Shown one piece after another: positions 1-8,753 of a stretch of DNA of 64,000 nt (position 1 is its first letter; each line of letters begins with the position of its first letter). The notes below the pieces were generated by a model. The model was not told where the DNA came from. It saw only the letters and a program-made list of their open reading frames with translations, and ran no database searches. The DNA is from Ignavibacteriales bacterium (lineage in GTDB: Bacteria > Bacteroidota > Ignavibacteria > Ignavibacteriales > Ignavibacteriaceae): positions 310,001 to 374,000 of the forward strand of contig JADJHL010000012.1 of the NCBI GenBank assembly GCA_016707585.1, given 5' to 3'. The position numbers and the translations under genes were made by a program.

Positions 1-664
1 CCGAAAGAATTTTGTTTTCATCCAGACACATATCAGAATCACCAGTACCTAGAATAATTCCCATCTTTTTTATTTTGTTCAGAATTTTATTATCACTCAA
101 GTTTGCAAGATAATCAGGCGGATTATTAAAGTAACAATTGTCATCATAATATCCATCTAAAAATCTTTTTATATTGGATGCGCCGCCCATTGAAAATAAA
201 TATCCAACTTTATCAGGATTGCGAAATGCAATGTTTGAAGAATGATATCCACCAAAACTACATCCGGCTAAAGCAACTTTATCAAACCCTGTATCCTGAA
301 AAGCATATTCAATAACATCATTTAGAATTACTTCTTCATAAGCTATTTGAGTTTTTACTCTATCGGCTGGATGAATGCTTTTATTATACCAGCTTTGATT
401 ATCTATACTATCCGGACAATAAATTTTTATTTTACCAGTATCTATTAAGTAAGCTGCTACATTTACCAATCCAAAATCTTTAGCTTGATAATATCTTGCT
501 TTGGATGTAGGAAATACAATTACTGGAAAACCATTTTGTCCAAACGTCAACATTTCAAACTCCCGATCAATAAATTGGGAGTGCCATTTATGATATTCTT
601 CTTTCAAAAAGTCCAACCAAATTAAGTGGGGAATTGATTGATGATTTGTAGTTAGAGTTTCCAT
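1..664 (-). CDS. Esterase-like alpha/beta hydrolase, partial (3' end outside window)
   Basis: The frame is open from an ATG at 664-662 to the window edge, giving the first 221 residues. The nucleophile elbow GCSFGG is at residues 134-139, with Ser136 as the probable nucleophile. It is followed by a beta-strand and GTGDSD at about 206-211, where the acid of the catalytic triad is expected. The layout resembles the small esterase D / antigen 85-like group of uncharacterised esterases. There is no signal peptide, so it is probably cytoplasmic. The substrate cannot be told, and the catalytic His would lie beyond the window. It is divergent from mutS, with 149 bp between the starts. Confident that it is a hydrolase, unsure of its role. 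Confidence 0.75.
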   Translation of the reverse strand, partial: METLTTNHQSIPHLIWLDFLKEEYHKWHSQFIDREFEMLTFGQNGFPVIVFPTSKARYYQAKDFGLVNVAAYLIDTGKIKIYCPDSIDNQSWYNKSIHPADRVKTQIAYEEVILNDVIEYAFQDTGFDKVALAGCSFGGYHSSNIAFRNPDKVGYLFSMGGASNIKRFLDGYYDDNCYFNNPPDYLANLSDNKILNKIKKMGIILGTGDSDMCLDENKILS

Positions 665-813
665 CAATCAAACTGTTTGTGAGCAAATATATGAAAAAAT
701 GATTTTAGTTCAACACTTGTAAGGCTCTGTGAAGAAAATAAAATATATACAAATATTGCTTGTATAATCAATAGATATTTGAATGTTAAAATCACTATTT
801 TTAGACCTCAATT

Positions 814-3447
814 ATGAAATCACAAACTCAGCAAACGCCGCTAATGGCGCAGTATTATAAGGTAAAACAGGCTCATCCTGATACAATTCTATTGTTCAGG
901 GTTGGTGACTTTTTTGAAACTTTTGAGGATGATGCAAAGCTGGCTTCAAAGGTTTTAGGAATTACTCTAACCAAACGTTCGAATGGATATGCTGGTGATA
1001 CACCACTTGCAGGATTTCCGCATCACGCAATTGATACTTATTTGCCAAAACTTGTTCGTGCAGGTTACAGAGTTGCAGTTTGTGAGCAAATGGAAAATCC
1101 AAAATTTGCAAAGGGAATTGTTAAGCGCGAAGTTGTGGAAGTCGTAACACCGGGCGTTACTCTTTCTGATAAACTGCTAGATCATAAAAAAAATAATTAT
1201 CTGCTCGCAATCTCGATTTTAGATCAGACTTGCGGATTATCTTTTTGTGATATTTCAACAGGTGAGTTTTATGTTTTTGAAATTCCACTTTCTCAACTTG
1301 GCGAACAAATTGAATCGATAAATCCATCAGAATTTCTGATTCCAAAACGTGATAAAGAATTTTTAGGAAAACTGATTGAAAGAATAAATCCGCAACTACG
1401 AATTACAAAACTTGAAGATTGGATATTTAGTTTTGATTTTGCTAATGAACTTCTAAAAAATCATTTTAAAACTGTTACGCTTAAAGGATTTGGAATTGAA
1501 AATCTAACAGCAGGAATTGTTGCTGCCGGTGCAGTCCTAAATTATCTAAATGAAACTCAACGAGTTATTCTTTCACATCTAAATAGAATTTCACTTTACA
1601 ATCCTTCTGATTACATGATTCTTGATCACTCAACAAAGAGGAATCTTGAAATTACTTTTTCGATGAATGATGGCGGACGAGAAGGATCATTGATTTCTAT
1701 ACTGGATAAAACTCAAACTGCAATGGGCGGAAGATTACTAAAGAAATGGATTTCAGCTCCTTTGCGTGATCTTGATCCGATAAAGAAGAGACATGATAGT
1801 GTTGATGAGTTGTTAAAGAATAAAAAAGTAAGAAAAGATTTAACAGAAAACTTAAATGAGATTGGTGATCTTGAAAGATTGATTTCAAGAATTTGTACTT
1901 CGCGTGCAACCCCAAGAGAGGTTGTTGCAGTTAAATCATCATTAAAGAAAATTCCTATAACAAAAGAATTATTAGTTCAATTAAAAGTATCTACACTTAA
2001 AAATATTTCTGAGCAGCTAGATCCTTTAGAAAATATTGTTGAAAAAATTGCAACCGCTATAATTGATTCTCCACCGGCAGCTATTAATGAAGGCGGAATA
2101 ATAAGGAATGGATTTAGTCCTGAACTTGATGAACTGCGCGATATTTCTTTGCACGGAAAAGAATGGATTGCAACATTACAGCAAACTGAGAGAGAAAGAA
2201 CTGGCATTCCATCTTTAAAAGTAAATTTTAATAATGTATTTGGGTACTACATTGATATAAGTCATACTCATAAAAATAAAATTCCGGATAACTATATTCG
2301 CAAGCAAACACTTGTAAACAGTGAACGTTATATAACTCCTGAGTTAAAAGTGTACGAAGATAAAATTCTGAATGCACAGGAAAAGATTAACGAACTTGAA
2401 TCACAATTGTTTAATGAGATTCGTGCGATCGTAGCAAATGAAGCTGAGATAATACAGAAGAATGCAAGATTAATTGCGATGTTAGATTGTCTTAATGGAT
2501 TTGCACAATGTGCAGAAGATTACAATTATGTAAAGCCAAATGTTGATGAATCAAATAAAATAAATATTGTTCAGGGTCGTCATCCGGTTGTAGAAAGAAT
2601 TCTTGACCCGGGAAATAAATACACTCCCAATGATTCTTTGCTTGATAATGACGATCAACAAATTATTTTGTTAACCGGACCAAATATGGCTGGTAAATCT
2701 GTTTACTTAAGGCAAGTTGGTTTGATTGTTCTACTGGCACAAATTGGTTCATTTGTTCCAGCTAAAGAAGCAAGTATTGGAATTGTTGATAGAATTTTTA
2801 CCCGTGTTGGTGCTAGTGATAATATTACTGCAGGTGAAAGTACGTTTTTAGTAGAGATGCAGGAAGCAGCAAATATTTTAAATAATGCAACGAATAAAAG
2901 TTTAATTTTGTTGGATGAAATAGGAAGAGGTACAAGTACCTTTGATGGAATTTCAATAGCGTGGGCTATAACAGAATATCTTCATGAAAATCCAGATGTT
3001 TCTGCAAAGACTTTGTTTGCAACTCATTATCACGAACTAAATGAAATGGCAGAACTTTTTCCAAAGATTAAAAATTATAAAGTGGAAGTTCGTGAGTATG
3101 ATGATAAAGTTGTGTTTCTGCACAAAGTAAATCCTGGCAGAGCAGATCATAGTTATGGAATTCAAGTAGCACAGATGGCTGGTTTGCCGTTGTTTGTTAC
3201 AAATCGTGCAAAAGAAGTTTTGGATAATCTTGAAAGTAAAGAATTAACACCTTATGAGATTAAGAAAGAAAGATTAAAAAAACTTAAATCAGATAATGAC
3301 AATCAAATTGGATTGTTTGAGTTTAAAGATGATGAACTAAGAACGGCAATTAATAAAATGGAACTTGATAAGATTACACCGATTGAAGCTCTGAATAAAT
3401 TGAATGAATTAAAAAATAAAATGAAAAAAGAAGACGAACAAAATTAA
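814..3447 (+). CDS. mutS: DNA mismatch repair protein MutS
   Basis: Recognises mispaired bases and starts methyl-independent or MutL-dependent repair. The 877-residue length is typical of MutS1. The mismatch-binding Phe-x-Glu lies in GDFFETF (Phe33, Glu35), then come connector, lever and clamp domains (about 130-600). The ABC-type ATPase has Walker A GPNMAGKS at 622-629 and the Walker B/D-loop DEIGRGTS at 701-708, followed by FATHYHEL with the switch His. The C-terminus (about 800-877) is charged and lysine-rich. Translation starts at ATG 814. No strong Shine-Dalgarno site is seen, as is common in this group. It is the first gene of a rightward run and is divergent from the esterase. All key residues are present, so it should be active. 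Confidence 0.97.
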   Translation: MKSQTQQTPLMAQYYKVKQAHPDTILLFRVGDFFETFEDDAKLASKVLGITLTKRSNGYAGDTPLAGFPHHAIDTYLPKLVRAGYRVAVCEQMENPKFAKGIVKREVVEVVTPGVTLSDKLLDHKKNNYLLAISILDQTCGLSFCDISTGEFYVFEIPLSQLGEQIESINPSEFLIPKRDKEFLGKLIERINPQLRITKLEDWIFSFDFANELLKNHFKTVTLKGFGIENLTAGIVAAGAVLNYLNETQRVILSHLNRISLYNPSDYMILDHSTKRNLEITFSMNDGGREGSLISILDKTQTAMGGRLLKKWISAPLRDLDPIKKRHDSVDELLKNKKVRKDLTENLNEIGDLERLISRICTSRATPREVVAVKSSLKKIPITKELLVQLKVSTLKNISEQLDPLENIVEKIATAIIDSPPAAINEGGIIRNGFSPELDELRDISLHGKEWIATLQQTERERTGIPSLKVNFNNVFGYYIDISHTHKNKIPDNYIRKQTLVNSERYITPELKVYEDKILNAQEKINELESQLFNEIRAIVANEAEIIQKNARLIAMLDCLNGFAQCAEDYNYVKPNVDESNKINIVQGRHPVVERILDPGNKYTPNDSLLDNDDQQIILLTGPNMAGKSVYLRQVGLIVLLAQIGSFVPAKEASIGIVDRIFTRVGASDNITAGESTFLVEMQEAANILNNATNKSLILLDEIGRGTSTFDGISIAWAITEYLHENPDVSAKTLFATHYHELNEMAELFPKIKNYKVEVREYDDKVVFLHKVNPGRADHSYGIQVAQMAGLPLFVTNRAKEVLDNLESKELTPYEIKKERLKKLKSDNDNQIGLFEFKDDELRTAINKMELDKITPIEALNKLNELKNKMKKEDEQN

Positions 3448-3515
3448 TCCCGGTAGGTTAAATTTGTTTTCAATTAACGTATAAGATATTTCTGTAAAAT
3501 AAAAGTGGAGTTAAA

Positions 3516-4529
3516 GTGATAGTTGTTCTTGAAAAAAATATTACTGAGAAACAATTAAATAATATTATAAAACATTTAGAAGATTTTGGATTTGCAATTC
3601 ACAAATCTGCCGGTGAAGAAAAAGTAATCATTGGCGCAATTGGTGTCCAACCAAATTTTGATACAAGAAAAGTAAAAATACTTGAAGGTGTTGAAGAAGT
3701 TTATCGTATAACTGATCCGTTTAAACTTGCAAGCAGAAGTTTTAAAAAAGATGATACAATATTTAAAATTAAAGATGTTGAGATTGGTGGAAATGAAGTT
3801 AGTGTAATTGCTGGCCCTTGCTCTGTTGAAAGTGAAGAACAAATAATGATAATTGCAGAGTTGGTTAAGAAAAGTGGAGTTAAGATTTTGCGCGGTGGCG
3901 CTTTTAAACCACGAAGTTCTCCATATTCATTCCAAGGATTGGGTGAAGAAGGTTTAAGACTTTTACGAAAAGCCGGTGATACTTTCGGATTGCTTGTTGT
4001 CACAGAAGTCCTGGAAAATTCGATGATTGATTTGATTTATAAATACACTGATATTTTTCAAGTTGGTGCCAGAAATATGCAGAATTATTCTTTGCTTAAA
4101 GAATTAGGTTCTTCTAAAAAACCTGTAATGTTAAAACGCGGATTATCCGCAACAGTTGAAGACTGGTTAATGTCAGCAGAGTATATTTTATCAAACGGAA
4201 ATCCTGATGTGTTTTTATGTGAAAGAGGAATAAGAACATTTGAAACTTATACACGAAACACTTTTGATATTTCTGCGATTCCTGTAGTGCATAAACGCAG
4301 CCATCTACCGGTGTTTGCAGATCCATCACATGCTACAGGTTTGCGCGATAAAGTAATTCCGATGGCTCGTGCTGCTGTTGCTGCTGGCGCAGATGGTTTA
4401 ATGATAGAAGTTCATCACGATCCAGACAAAGCACTATCTGACGGCCCACAAGCTTTGCTTCCAGATCAATTTGAAGAAATGATGACTCAAATCAGAATGA
4501 TAGCCAAAGTTATAGGAAGAACACTTTAG
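3516..4529 (+). CDS. aroF: 3-deoxy-7-phosphoheptulonate synthase (DAHP synthase), Thermotoga-type with N-terminal ferredoxin-like domain
   Basis: Condenses phosphoenolpyruvate and erythrose 4-phosphate, the first step of the shikimate pathway; aroE later in this window is in the same pathway. The start is GTG 3516, with GTGGAG 5 nt upstream as ribosome site. Residues 1 to about 68 form the small regulatory ferredoxin-like domain known in type I-beta enzymes. The catalytic barrel shows GPCSVES (100-106), RGGAFKPR (126-133), KRG (207-209), DPSHATG (269-275) and EVHHDP (298-303), which supply PEP- and metal-binding residues. The N-terminal domain suggests feedback control by an aromatic amino acid, by analogy with Thermotoga; this is inference. 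The symbol aroF is the usual one for this family. Confidence 0.93.
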   Translation: MIVVLEKNITEKQLNNIIKHLEDFGFAIHKSAGEEKVIIGAIGVQPNFDTRKVKILEGVEEVYRITDPFKLASRSFKKDDTIFKIKDVEIGGNEVSVIAGPCSVESEEQIMIIAELVKKSGVKILRGGAFKPRSSPYSFQGLGEEGLRLLRKAGDTFGLLVVTEVLENSMIDLIYKYTDIFQVGARNMQNYSLLKELGSSKKPVMLKRGLSATVEDWLMSAEYILSNGNPDVFLCERGIRTFETYTRNTFDISAIPVVHKRSHLPVFADPSHATGLRDKVIPMARAAVAAGADGLMIEVHHDPDKALSDGPQALLPDQFEEMMTQIRMIAKVIGRTL

Positions 4530-4572
4530 TAAATGAATTGTTTTTTGAAGTTTCGTTATTCCTGAAAAGTGT

Positions 4573-4580
4573 TATCTTTG
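4573..4580 (+). promoter_or_regulatory. Candidate Bacteroidota-type -7 box TATCTTTG
   Basis: Matches TAnnTTTG, 21 bp before the start of the YwqK-repeat gene. No clear TTG box was found at the expected 19-21 nt upstream, so the support is the -7 match and its position only. Confidence 0.3.
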
Positions 4581-4601
4581 TCCAAATTTATACAGGATTA
4601 A

Positions 4602-5951
4602 ATGAGTTTTATAATTATCTATAAAAAAATATTATATCTTCTATTATTAGTTGGTTTATTTTCTCAGATCACGATCCCACAAGAAAATCCTTACAGGAAA
4701 ACAAATAAAACATTTTATCCTGATGGAACATTAAAGACAGAAGGTGATTATTTATATGATCAACTTGATGGTCATTATAAAGAATATTATCCTAATGGTG
4801 CTTTGTGGAAAGATTGGAATTATGAAAATGGAAAAGAGGAAGGCATATCAACCTGGTATTTTCTTGATGGAAAAGTTAGCATAGAATGGAGCTACATTTA
4901 TGGTAACAAAGAAGGTGTTTCTAAGTGGTATTATGAAACTGGTGAACTCTGGTCAGAACAAACTTATTCCTTTGGTGTATTGCAAGGAATAACATATACT
5001 TTTTATAAAACTGGAGAGAAGCAAGGTGAATGGAATTATGTTGATGGAGTGCTTCAAGGAATTTCTAAAACATTCTACACAAACGGAAATCCTGAAGTTG
5101 AAAGAAAATTTGTTGATGGAATACGACACGGCACAACAAAAATTTATCATGATGATGGTTCATTAGCACTTGAAGCATTTTATATTGATGACAAGTTGCA
5201 GGGAGATGTTTTAATTTATGATAAAAGAAAAATTTTAAGAGTTCGTGATACTTATATTAATGATGAACTGGTAAATAGAATTAAACTTGATTATAAAGGG
5301 ATTGTAGAATCAAAAGAAGAACTGGTAAAAAAGTATTTTGATTCAGGTAGATTGGAATCTGAAGTTCATTATGTTGATGCTTTAAAAGATGGATCTGCAA
5401 AATCATTTTATGAAAGTGGGTATTTAAAAGAGGAATGGAATTACGCAAAAGACAATGCTATAGGCAGATCATTTGAATATTATGAAAATGGTGTTCTAAA
5501 AATTAGTTCAGATTATGTTAATGGTGTAAAACGTGGCAATGAAAAGATTTATTATGAAAATGGCGTGTTAAAATCTGAAACTATTTATGAAGATTATTTA
5601 AAAAATGGAATTTGTTTAACCTATCATCAAAATGGTAATTTAGAAACTGTTGGCAACTACACAAATAATTCTTTAAGTGGTGAGTTTAAAACGTACCATG
5701 ATAATGGCATTCTAAAATCTGAAGAAAATATTGTTGATGGAGTTACATCCGGTAAAAGAAGTACTTATCACAAAAACGGCGCATTAGAAAAAATTGAAAA
5801 CTATATTTATGGTAAGCTAAACGGCTGGGTAAAAACCTATTATGATGATGGTTCGATGATGAAGGAAGAGTTTTTTTCACAAGGCTCATTACAGCGAAGT
5901 AAAACTTACGGTAAAGATGGTTTGCTGATTTCCACCTTTGGATATAAATAA
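4602..5951 (+). CDS. Exported YwqK/MORN_2-type repeat protein
   Basis: The 449-residue protein begins with a hydrophobic signal segment (residues 8-25). It then consists almost entirely of about 17 copies of a 20-25 residue repeat of the form YxxGxLxxExxYxxGxxxGxxxxYxxxG. Databases name this repeat the YwqK family antitoxin or MORN_2 repeat; the name does not establish a toxin-antitoxin function, and no toxin gene is adjacent. There is no T9SS sorting domain, so the protein is probably periplasmic or surface-associated by another route. Tyr and Gly periodicity suggests a beta-hairpin solenoid. A repeat in the middle (about 205-240) is degenerate and divides the array in two. The function is unknown; the repeat call is firm. 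Confidence 0.8.
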   Translation: MSFIIIYKKILYLLLLVGLFSQITIPQENPYRKTNKTFYPDGTLKTEGDYLYDQLDGHYKEYYPNGALWKDWNYENGKEEGISTWYFLDGKVSIEWSYIYGNKEGVSKWYYETGELWSEQTYSFGVLQGITYTFYKTGEKQGEWNYVDGVLQGISKTFYTNGNPEVERKFVDGIRHGTTKIYHDDGSLALEAFYIDDKLQGDVLIYDKRKILRVRDTYINDELVNRIKLDYKGIVESKEELVKKYFDSGRLESEVHYVDALKDGSAKSFYESGYLKEEWNYAKDNAIGRSFEYYENGVLKISSDYVNGVKRGNEKIYYENGVLKSETIYEDYLKNGICLTYHQNGNLETVGNYTNNSLSGEFKTYHDNGILKSEENIVDGVTSGKRSTYHKNGALEKIENYIYGKLNGWVKTYYDDGSMMKEEFFSQGSLQRSKTYGKDGLLISTFGYK

Positions 5952-6043
5952 TCGGAATATTATTTCCCATAATTCTTCTTAATAATTTTCATTCGATTAA
6001 AAAATAATTAACACGTGTTCATAAATCAAAAACAGAGGCAGTT

Positions 6044-7375
6044 ATGAATAAAATATTTCAGATTGTTCTTTTTCTCTTGTTTCCATTGCATATAGTGTTT
6101 TCTCAATCAGATTCACAGATGTTTTGGAATTCAGTAAATGAGTCACAGATTGTTACTATTGGTACCAGGTATATTGTTCCTCAAGCATACTATACTCTTA
6201 AACTTGATGTTAATGGAATGAAGAATTTCTTGTCTGAAGTATCAAAAGAATTTTCTATCGAAAGTGCAACAAAAACAGATTTTATTTATTTACCAGTTCC
6301 TGATGGTTCACTTCAGAAGTTTTCAATTTTAGAATCACCAATAATGGAATCTGCACTTGAAAAAAAATATCCAGAAATAAAAACATATGTTGGTAAAGGA
6401 ATTGATGATCCTTTTGCAACAGTAAGACTTGATTTTACTCCGCTTGGATTTCATGCAATGATTTTATCTCCAGCCGGAGACATTTTTATTGACCCTTATA
6501 GTTTAGGCGATGTTGAAAACTATATTTCGTATTATCGGAAAGATTATGTAAATGAAAACAAATCTTTTGAGTGTGATTTAGTAGCAGATGAAGAGAAGAT
6601 AAAAGAAATAGAATATTTAACCGGAGACAATCAATTAACTCCAACAGGACCACAATTAAGAACATATAGATTAGCTGTTGCATGCACTGGAGAATACGCA
6701 GCTGTTTTTGGTGGAACAGTACCAGCCGCTTTAGCTGCTATTGTTACAAGCGTAAATCGTGTTGTTGGTGTTTATGAAAAAGAAGTTGCGATAAGGATGG
6801 TATTAGTTGCAAATAATGATACTCTGATTTTTACAAATGCTGCTACAGATCCTTATACAAATAATAATGGTAGTACAATGTTAGGCCAAAACATCACTAC
6901 AGTTAATGCAAGAATAGGAAGTTTATATTATGATATTGGGCATGTATTTAGTACAGGCGGCGGCGGTGTTGCGTATTTAGGTTGTGTTTGTGGATTTAAC
7001 AAAGCTGGTGGAGTAACAGGTTCTCCATCACCAGTCGGTGACCCATTTGATATTGATTATGTAGCACATGAAATGGGACATCAATTTGGCGGCAACCACA
7101 CATTTAATAGTACAGCAAGTTCTTGTGGTGGTGGAAATAGAGTCGCTTCTGCAGCATACGAACCGGGTAGTGGATCTACAATTATGGCTTATGCAGGTAT
7201 CTGTCCACCTGATAATCTTCAAAATAATAGTGATGCATTTTTTCATATAAAAAGTTTTGATGAGATAGTTGCATATACAAACTTTGGTAGTGGAAATGGT
7301 TGTGCAGTTACAACTAATACAGGCAATGGTGCACCTAATCATTACAGTTCCAACTGGTGGGTTTTATATACCTAA
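6044..7375 (+). CDS. Reprolysin-like zinc metallopeptidase with T9SS signal, N-terminal part of a frameshifted gene
   Basis: This 443-residue part carries a signal peptide (about 1-20), a propeptide-like region and an M12B/reprolysin-type catalytic domain. The extended zinc motif HEMGHQFGGNH is at residues 342-352 (ligands His342, His346, His352; base Glu343), and the Met-turn MAYAG has Met381. The frame then runs into NHYSSNWWVLYT and a stop. The overlapping frame continues with ITVPTGGFYIP and downstream cargo domains, as expected for intact relatives. Removing one A at 7337-7338 restores a single protein of about 852 residues. It is therefore one gene broken by a +1 indel, real or from sequencing. 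The likely role is a secreted, surface-anchored protease. Confidence 0.85.
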   Translation: MNKIFQIVLFLLFPLHIVFSQSDSQMFWNSVNESQIVTIGTRYIVPQAYYTLKLDVNGMKNFLSEVSKEFSIESATKTDFIYLPVPDGSLQKFSILESPIMESALEKKYPEIKTYVGKGIDDPFATVRLDFTPLGFHAMILSPAGDIFIDPYSLGDVENYISYYRKDYVNENKSFECDLVADEEKIKEIEYLTGDNQLTPTGPQLRTYRLAVACTGEYAAVFGGTVPAALAAIVTSVNRVVGVYEKEVAIRMVLVANNDTLIFTNAATDPYTNNNGSTMLGQNITTVNARIGSLYYDIGHVFSTGGGGVAYLGCVCGFNKAGGVTGSPSPVGDPFDIDYVAHEMGHQFGGNHTFNSTASSCGGGNRVASAAYEPGSGSTIMAYAGICPPDNLQNNSDAFFHIKSFDEIVAYTNFGSGNGCAVTTNTGNGAPNHYSSNWWVLYT

Positions 7376-8603
7376 AAGCACACCATTCTCATTAACAGGT
7401 TCTGCAACTGATCCAAATAGTGATGCATTAACATATTTATGGGAAGAGTTTGATCTTGGTCCAGCGGGTTCACCAGGCTCACCTTCAGGCACTGCACCAA
7501 TTTTTAGAAGCTGGGTTCCAACAACTTCTCCTACTCGATATTTCCCAAGACTTCAAAATTTATTAAACAATACAACGGTTATTGGTGAAATACTTCCAAC
7601 ATATACAAGAGTTTTAACCTTTAGACTTATAGCACGAGACAATAAATCAGGCGGTGGAGGTGTAAGTTATAAATTAATTCAATTTAATGTTGATGGAAAT
7701 TCCGGACCATTTTTAGTTACGTCACCAAATACAAATGTTACTTTGCAAGGTGGATCTACACAAACAATAACATGGAATGTTGCAAATACAAATGCTGCTC
7801 CAGTTAATTGTGCAAACGTAAATATTTTACTTTCAACAGATGGCGGACAAACCTTTCCAACAGTATTAATTTCTAACACTGTAAATGATGGGACCGAAGA
7901 CATAACGCTTCCAAATACTCCATCAACAACTGCGAGAATTAAAGTTGAAGCAGCAGGAAATATTTTCTTTGATTTATCTAACGCTAATTTTGTGATTGAA
8001 GAAACTGTTCCTGTTGAACTGGTTTCATTTACAGCTAATAGAATTGATAGTGGAATAGAACTGAATTGGAAAACTGCAACTGAGACTAACAACTCTGGTT
8101 TTACTATTGAAAGAAGCAGGGATGAAGAAAATTTTGTTCAGGTTGGATTTGTTTCTGGAAAAGGTACAACAACCGAATTATCTAATTACAGTTTTATTGA
8201 TAACGATATAGAAGTTGGAAAATATTTTTATAGACTTAAACAAACTGATTTTGATGGAACATTTGTTTACCTAAATGTTGTTTCAGTTGAAATTGGATTC
8301 CCAAAACAATTCCAGTTAAGTCAAAATCATCCAAATCCATTTAATCCAACAACTACAATAAAGTTTCAGTTACCAGTTGATGCAAATGTTAAGATCGAAT
8401 TGTTTAATTCAATTGGACAAAAAGTTGATGAATTGTTTAATAATGATTTATCTGGCGGTGTTCACGAAGTAACTTTTAGTGCTTCTAACCTGCCTGCCGG
8501 TAGGCAAGGCTTATCAAGTGGAATTTATTATTATACAATGAATGCAATTGGTAAAGAGGGAAGTAATTTTACATCCACAAAAAAAATGATCTTGATGAAG
8601 TAA
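7269..8603 (+). CDS. Reprolysin-like metallopeptidase, C-terminal part with Ig-like/FN3-like region and T9SS sorting domain
   Basis: This is the continuation of the preceding metallopeptidase in the +1 frame. The homologous part begins at about 7338 (IITVPTGG); the in-frame ATG at 7269 lies inside the upstream part and is not a likely real start. It contains cadherin/Ig-like strands (SLTGSATDPNSDALTYLWE), an FN3-like module common in T9SS cargo (VELVSFTANRIDSGIELNWKT) and the sorting domain (NHPNPFNPTTTIKFQLP to TKKMILMK). In the last domain the segment PAGRQG interrupts the usual NLSSGIYYY; it is encoded by a short palindrome at 8491-8506. The sorting domain would direct export across the outer membrane and surface anchoring. 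Confidence 0.82.
   Translation: MHIQTLVVEMVVQLQLIQAMVHLIITVPTGGFYIPKSTPFSLTGSATDPNSDALTYLWEEFDLGPAGSPGSPSGTAPIFRSWVPTTSPTRYFPRLQNLLNNTTVIGEILPTYTRVLTFRLIARDNKSGGGGVSYKLIQFNVDGNSGPFLVTSPNTNVTLQGGSTQTITWNVANTNAAPVNCANVNILLSTDGGQTFPTVLISNTVNDGTEDITLPNTPSTTARIKVEAAGNIFFDLSNANFVIEETVPVELVSFTANRIDSGIELNWKTATETNNSGFTIERSRDEENFVQVGFVSGKGTTTELSNYSFIDNDIEVGKYFYRLKQTDFDGTFVYLNVVSVEIGFPKQFQLSQNHPNPFNPTTTIKFQLPVDANVKIELFNSIGQKVDELFNNDLSGGVHEVTFSASNLPAGRQGLSSGIYYYTMNAIGKEGSNFTSTKKMILMK
8491..8506. repeat. Palindromic element inserted in frame in a T9SS domain
   Basis: TGCCTGCCGGTAGGCA is an inverted repeat with one G-T pair. It encodes PAGRQ between Asn-Leu and LSSGIYYY, where related domains in this window have no extra residues. 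This palindrome family, giving the peptide PAGRQG, is seen inserted in genes of many bacteria; from memory, not checked. Confidence 0.65.
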
Positions 8604-8649
8604 ATTTGTAGCGCACGAATCCTTTCGAGCGATTTTATTTTACTTTTGA

Positions 8650-8707
8650 GCAGGAAAGGATTCCTGCTTTACATTTTATGGCACGAGCAATCGTGCCTTT
8701 TTTATTT
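8650..8707 (+). terminator. Two hairpins, the second a rho-independent terminator
   Basis: The first hairpin has arms GCAGGAA/TTCCTGC (8650-8667). The second, GGCACGAGCAATCGTGCC (8680-8697), is followed by TTTTTTATTT and lies after the metallopeptidase gene. Nearly the same second hairpin follows another T9SS gene at 35596-35619. Confidence 0.8.
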
Positions 8708-8722
8708 ATAAGTTTATCGATT

Positions 8723-8730
8723 TATATTTG
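8723..8730 (+). promoter_or_regulatory. Candidate -7 box TATATTTG for aguB-aguA
   Basis: Exact TAnnTTTG match ending 23 bp before the aguB start codon; the leader between them is A-rich and has no Shine-Dalgarno site. No clear TTG box was found upstream. Confidence 0.4.
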
Positions 8731-8753
8731 TACACAAACAAAACAAAACAAAT

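Noticed and set aside
4602..5951. Toxin-antitoxin antitoxin
   Set aside because: The family name suggests it, but the protein is exported and no toxin gene is adjacent.
6486..7342. Antisense and alternative-frame reading frames inside the metallopeptidase
   Set aside because: They follow from codon bias of the real gene; their composition is low-complexity and unlike proteins.
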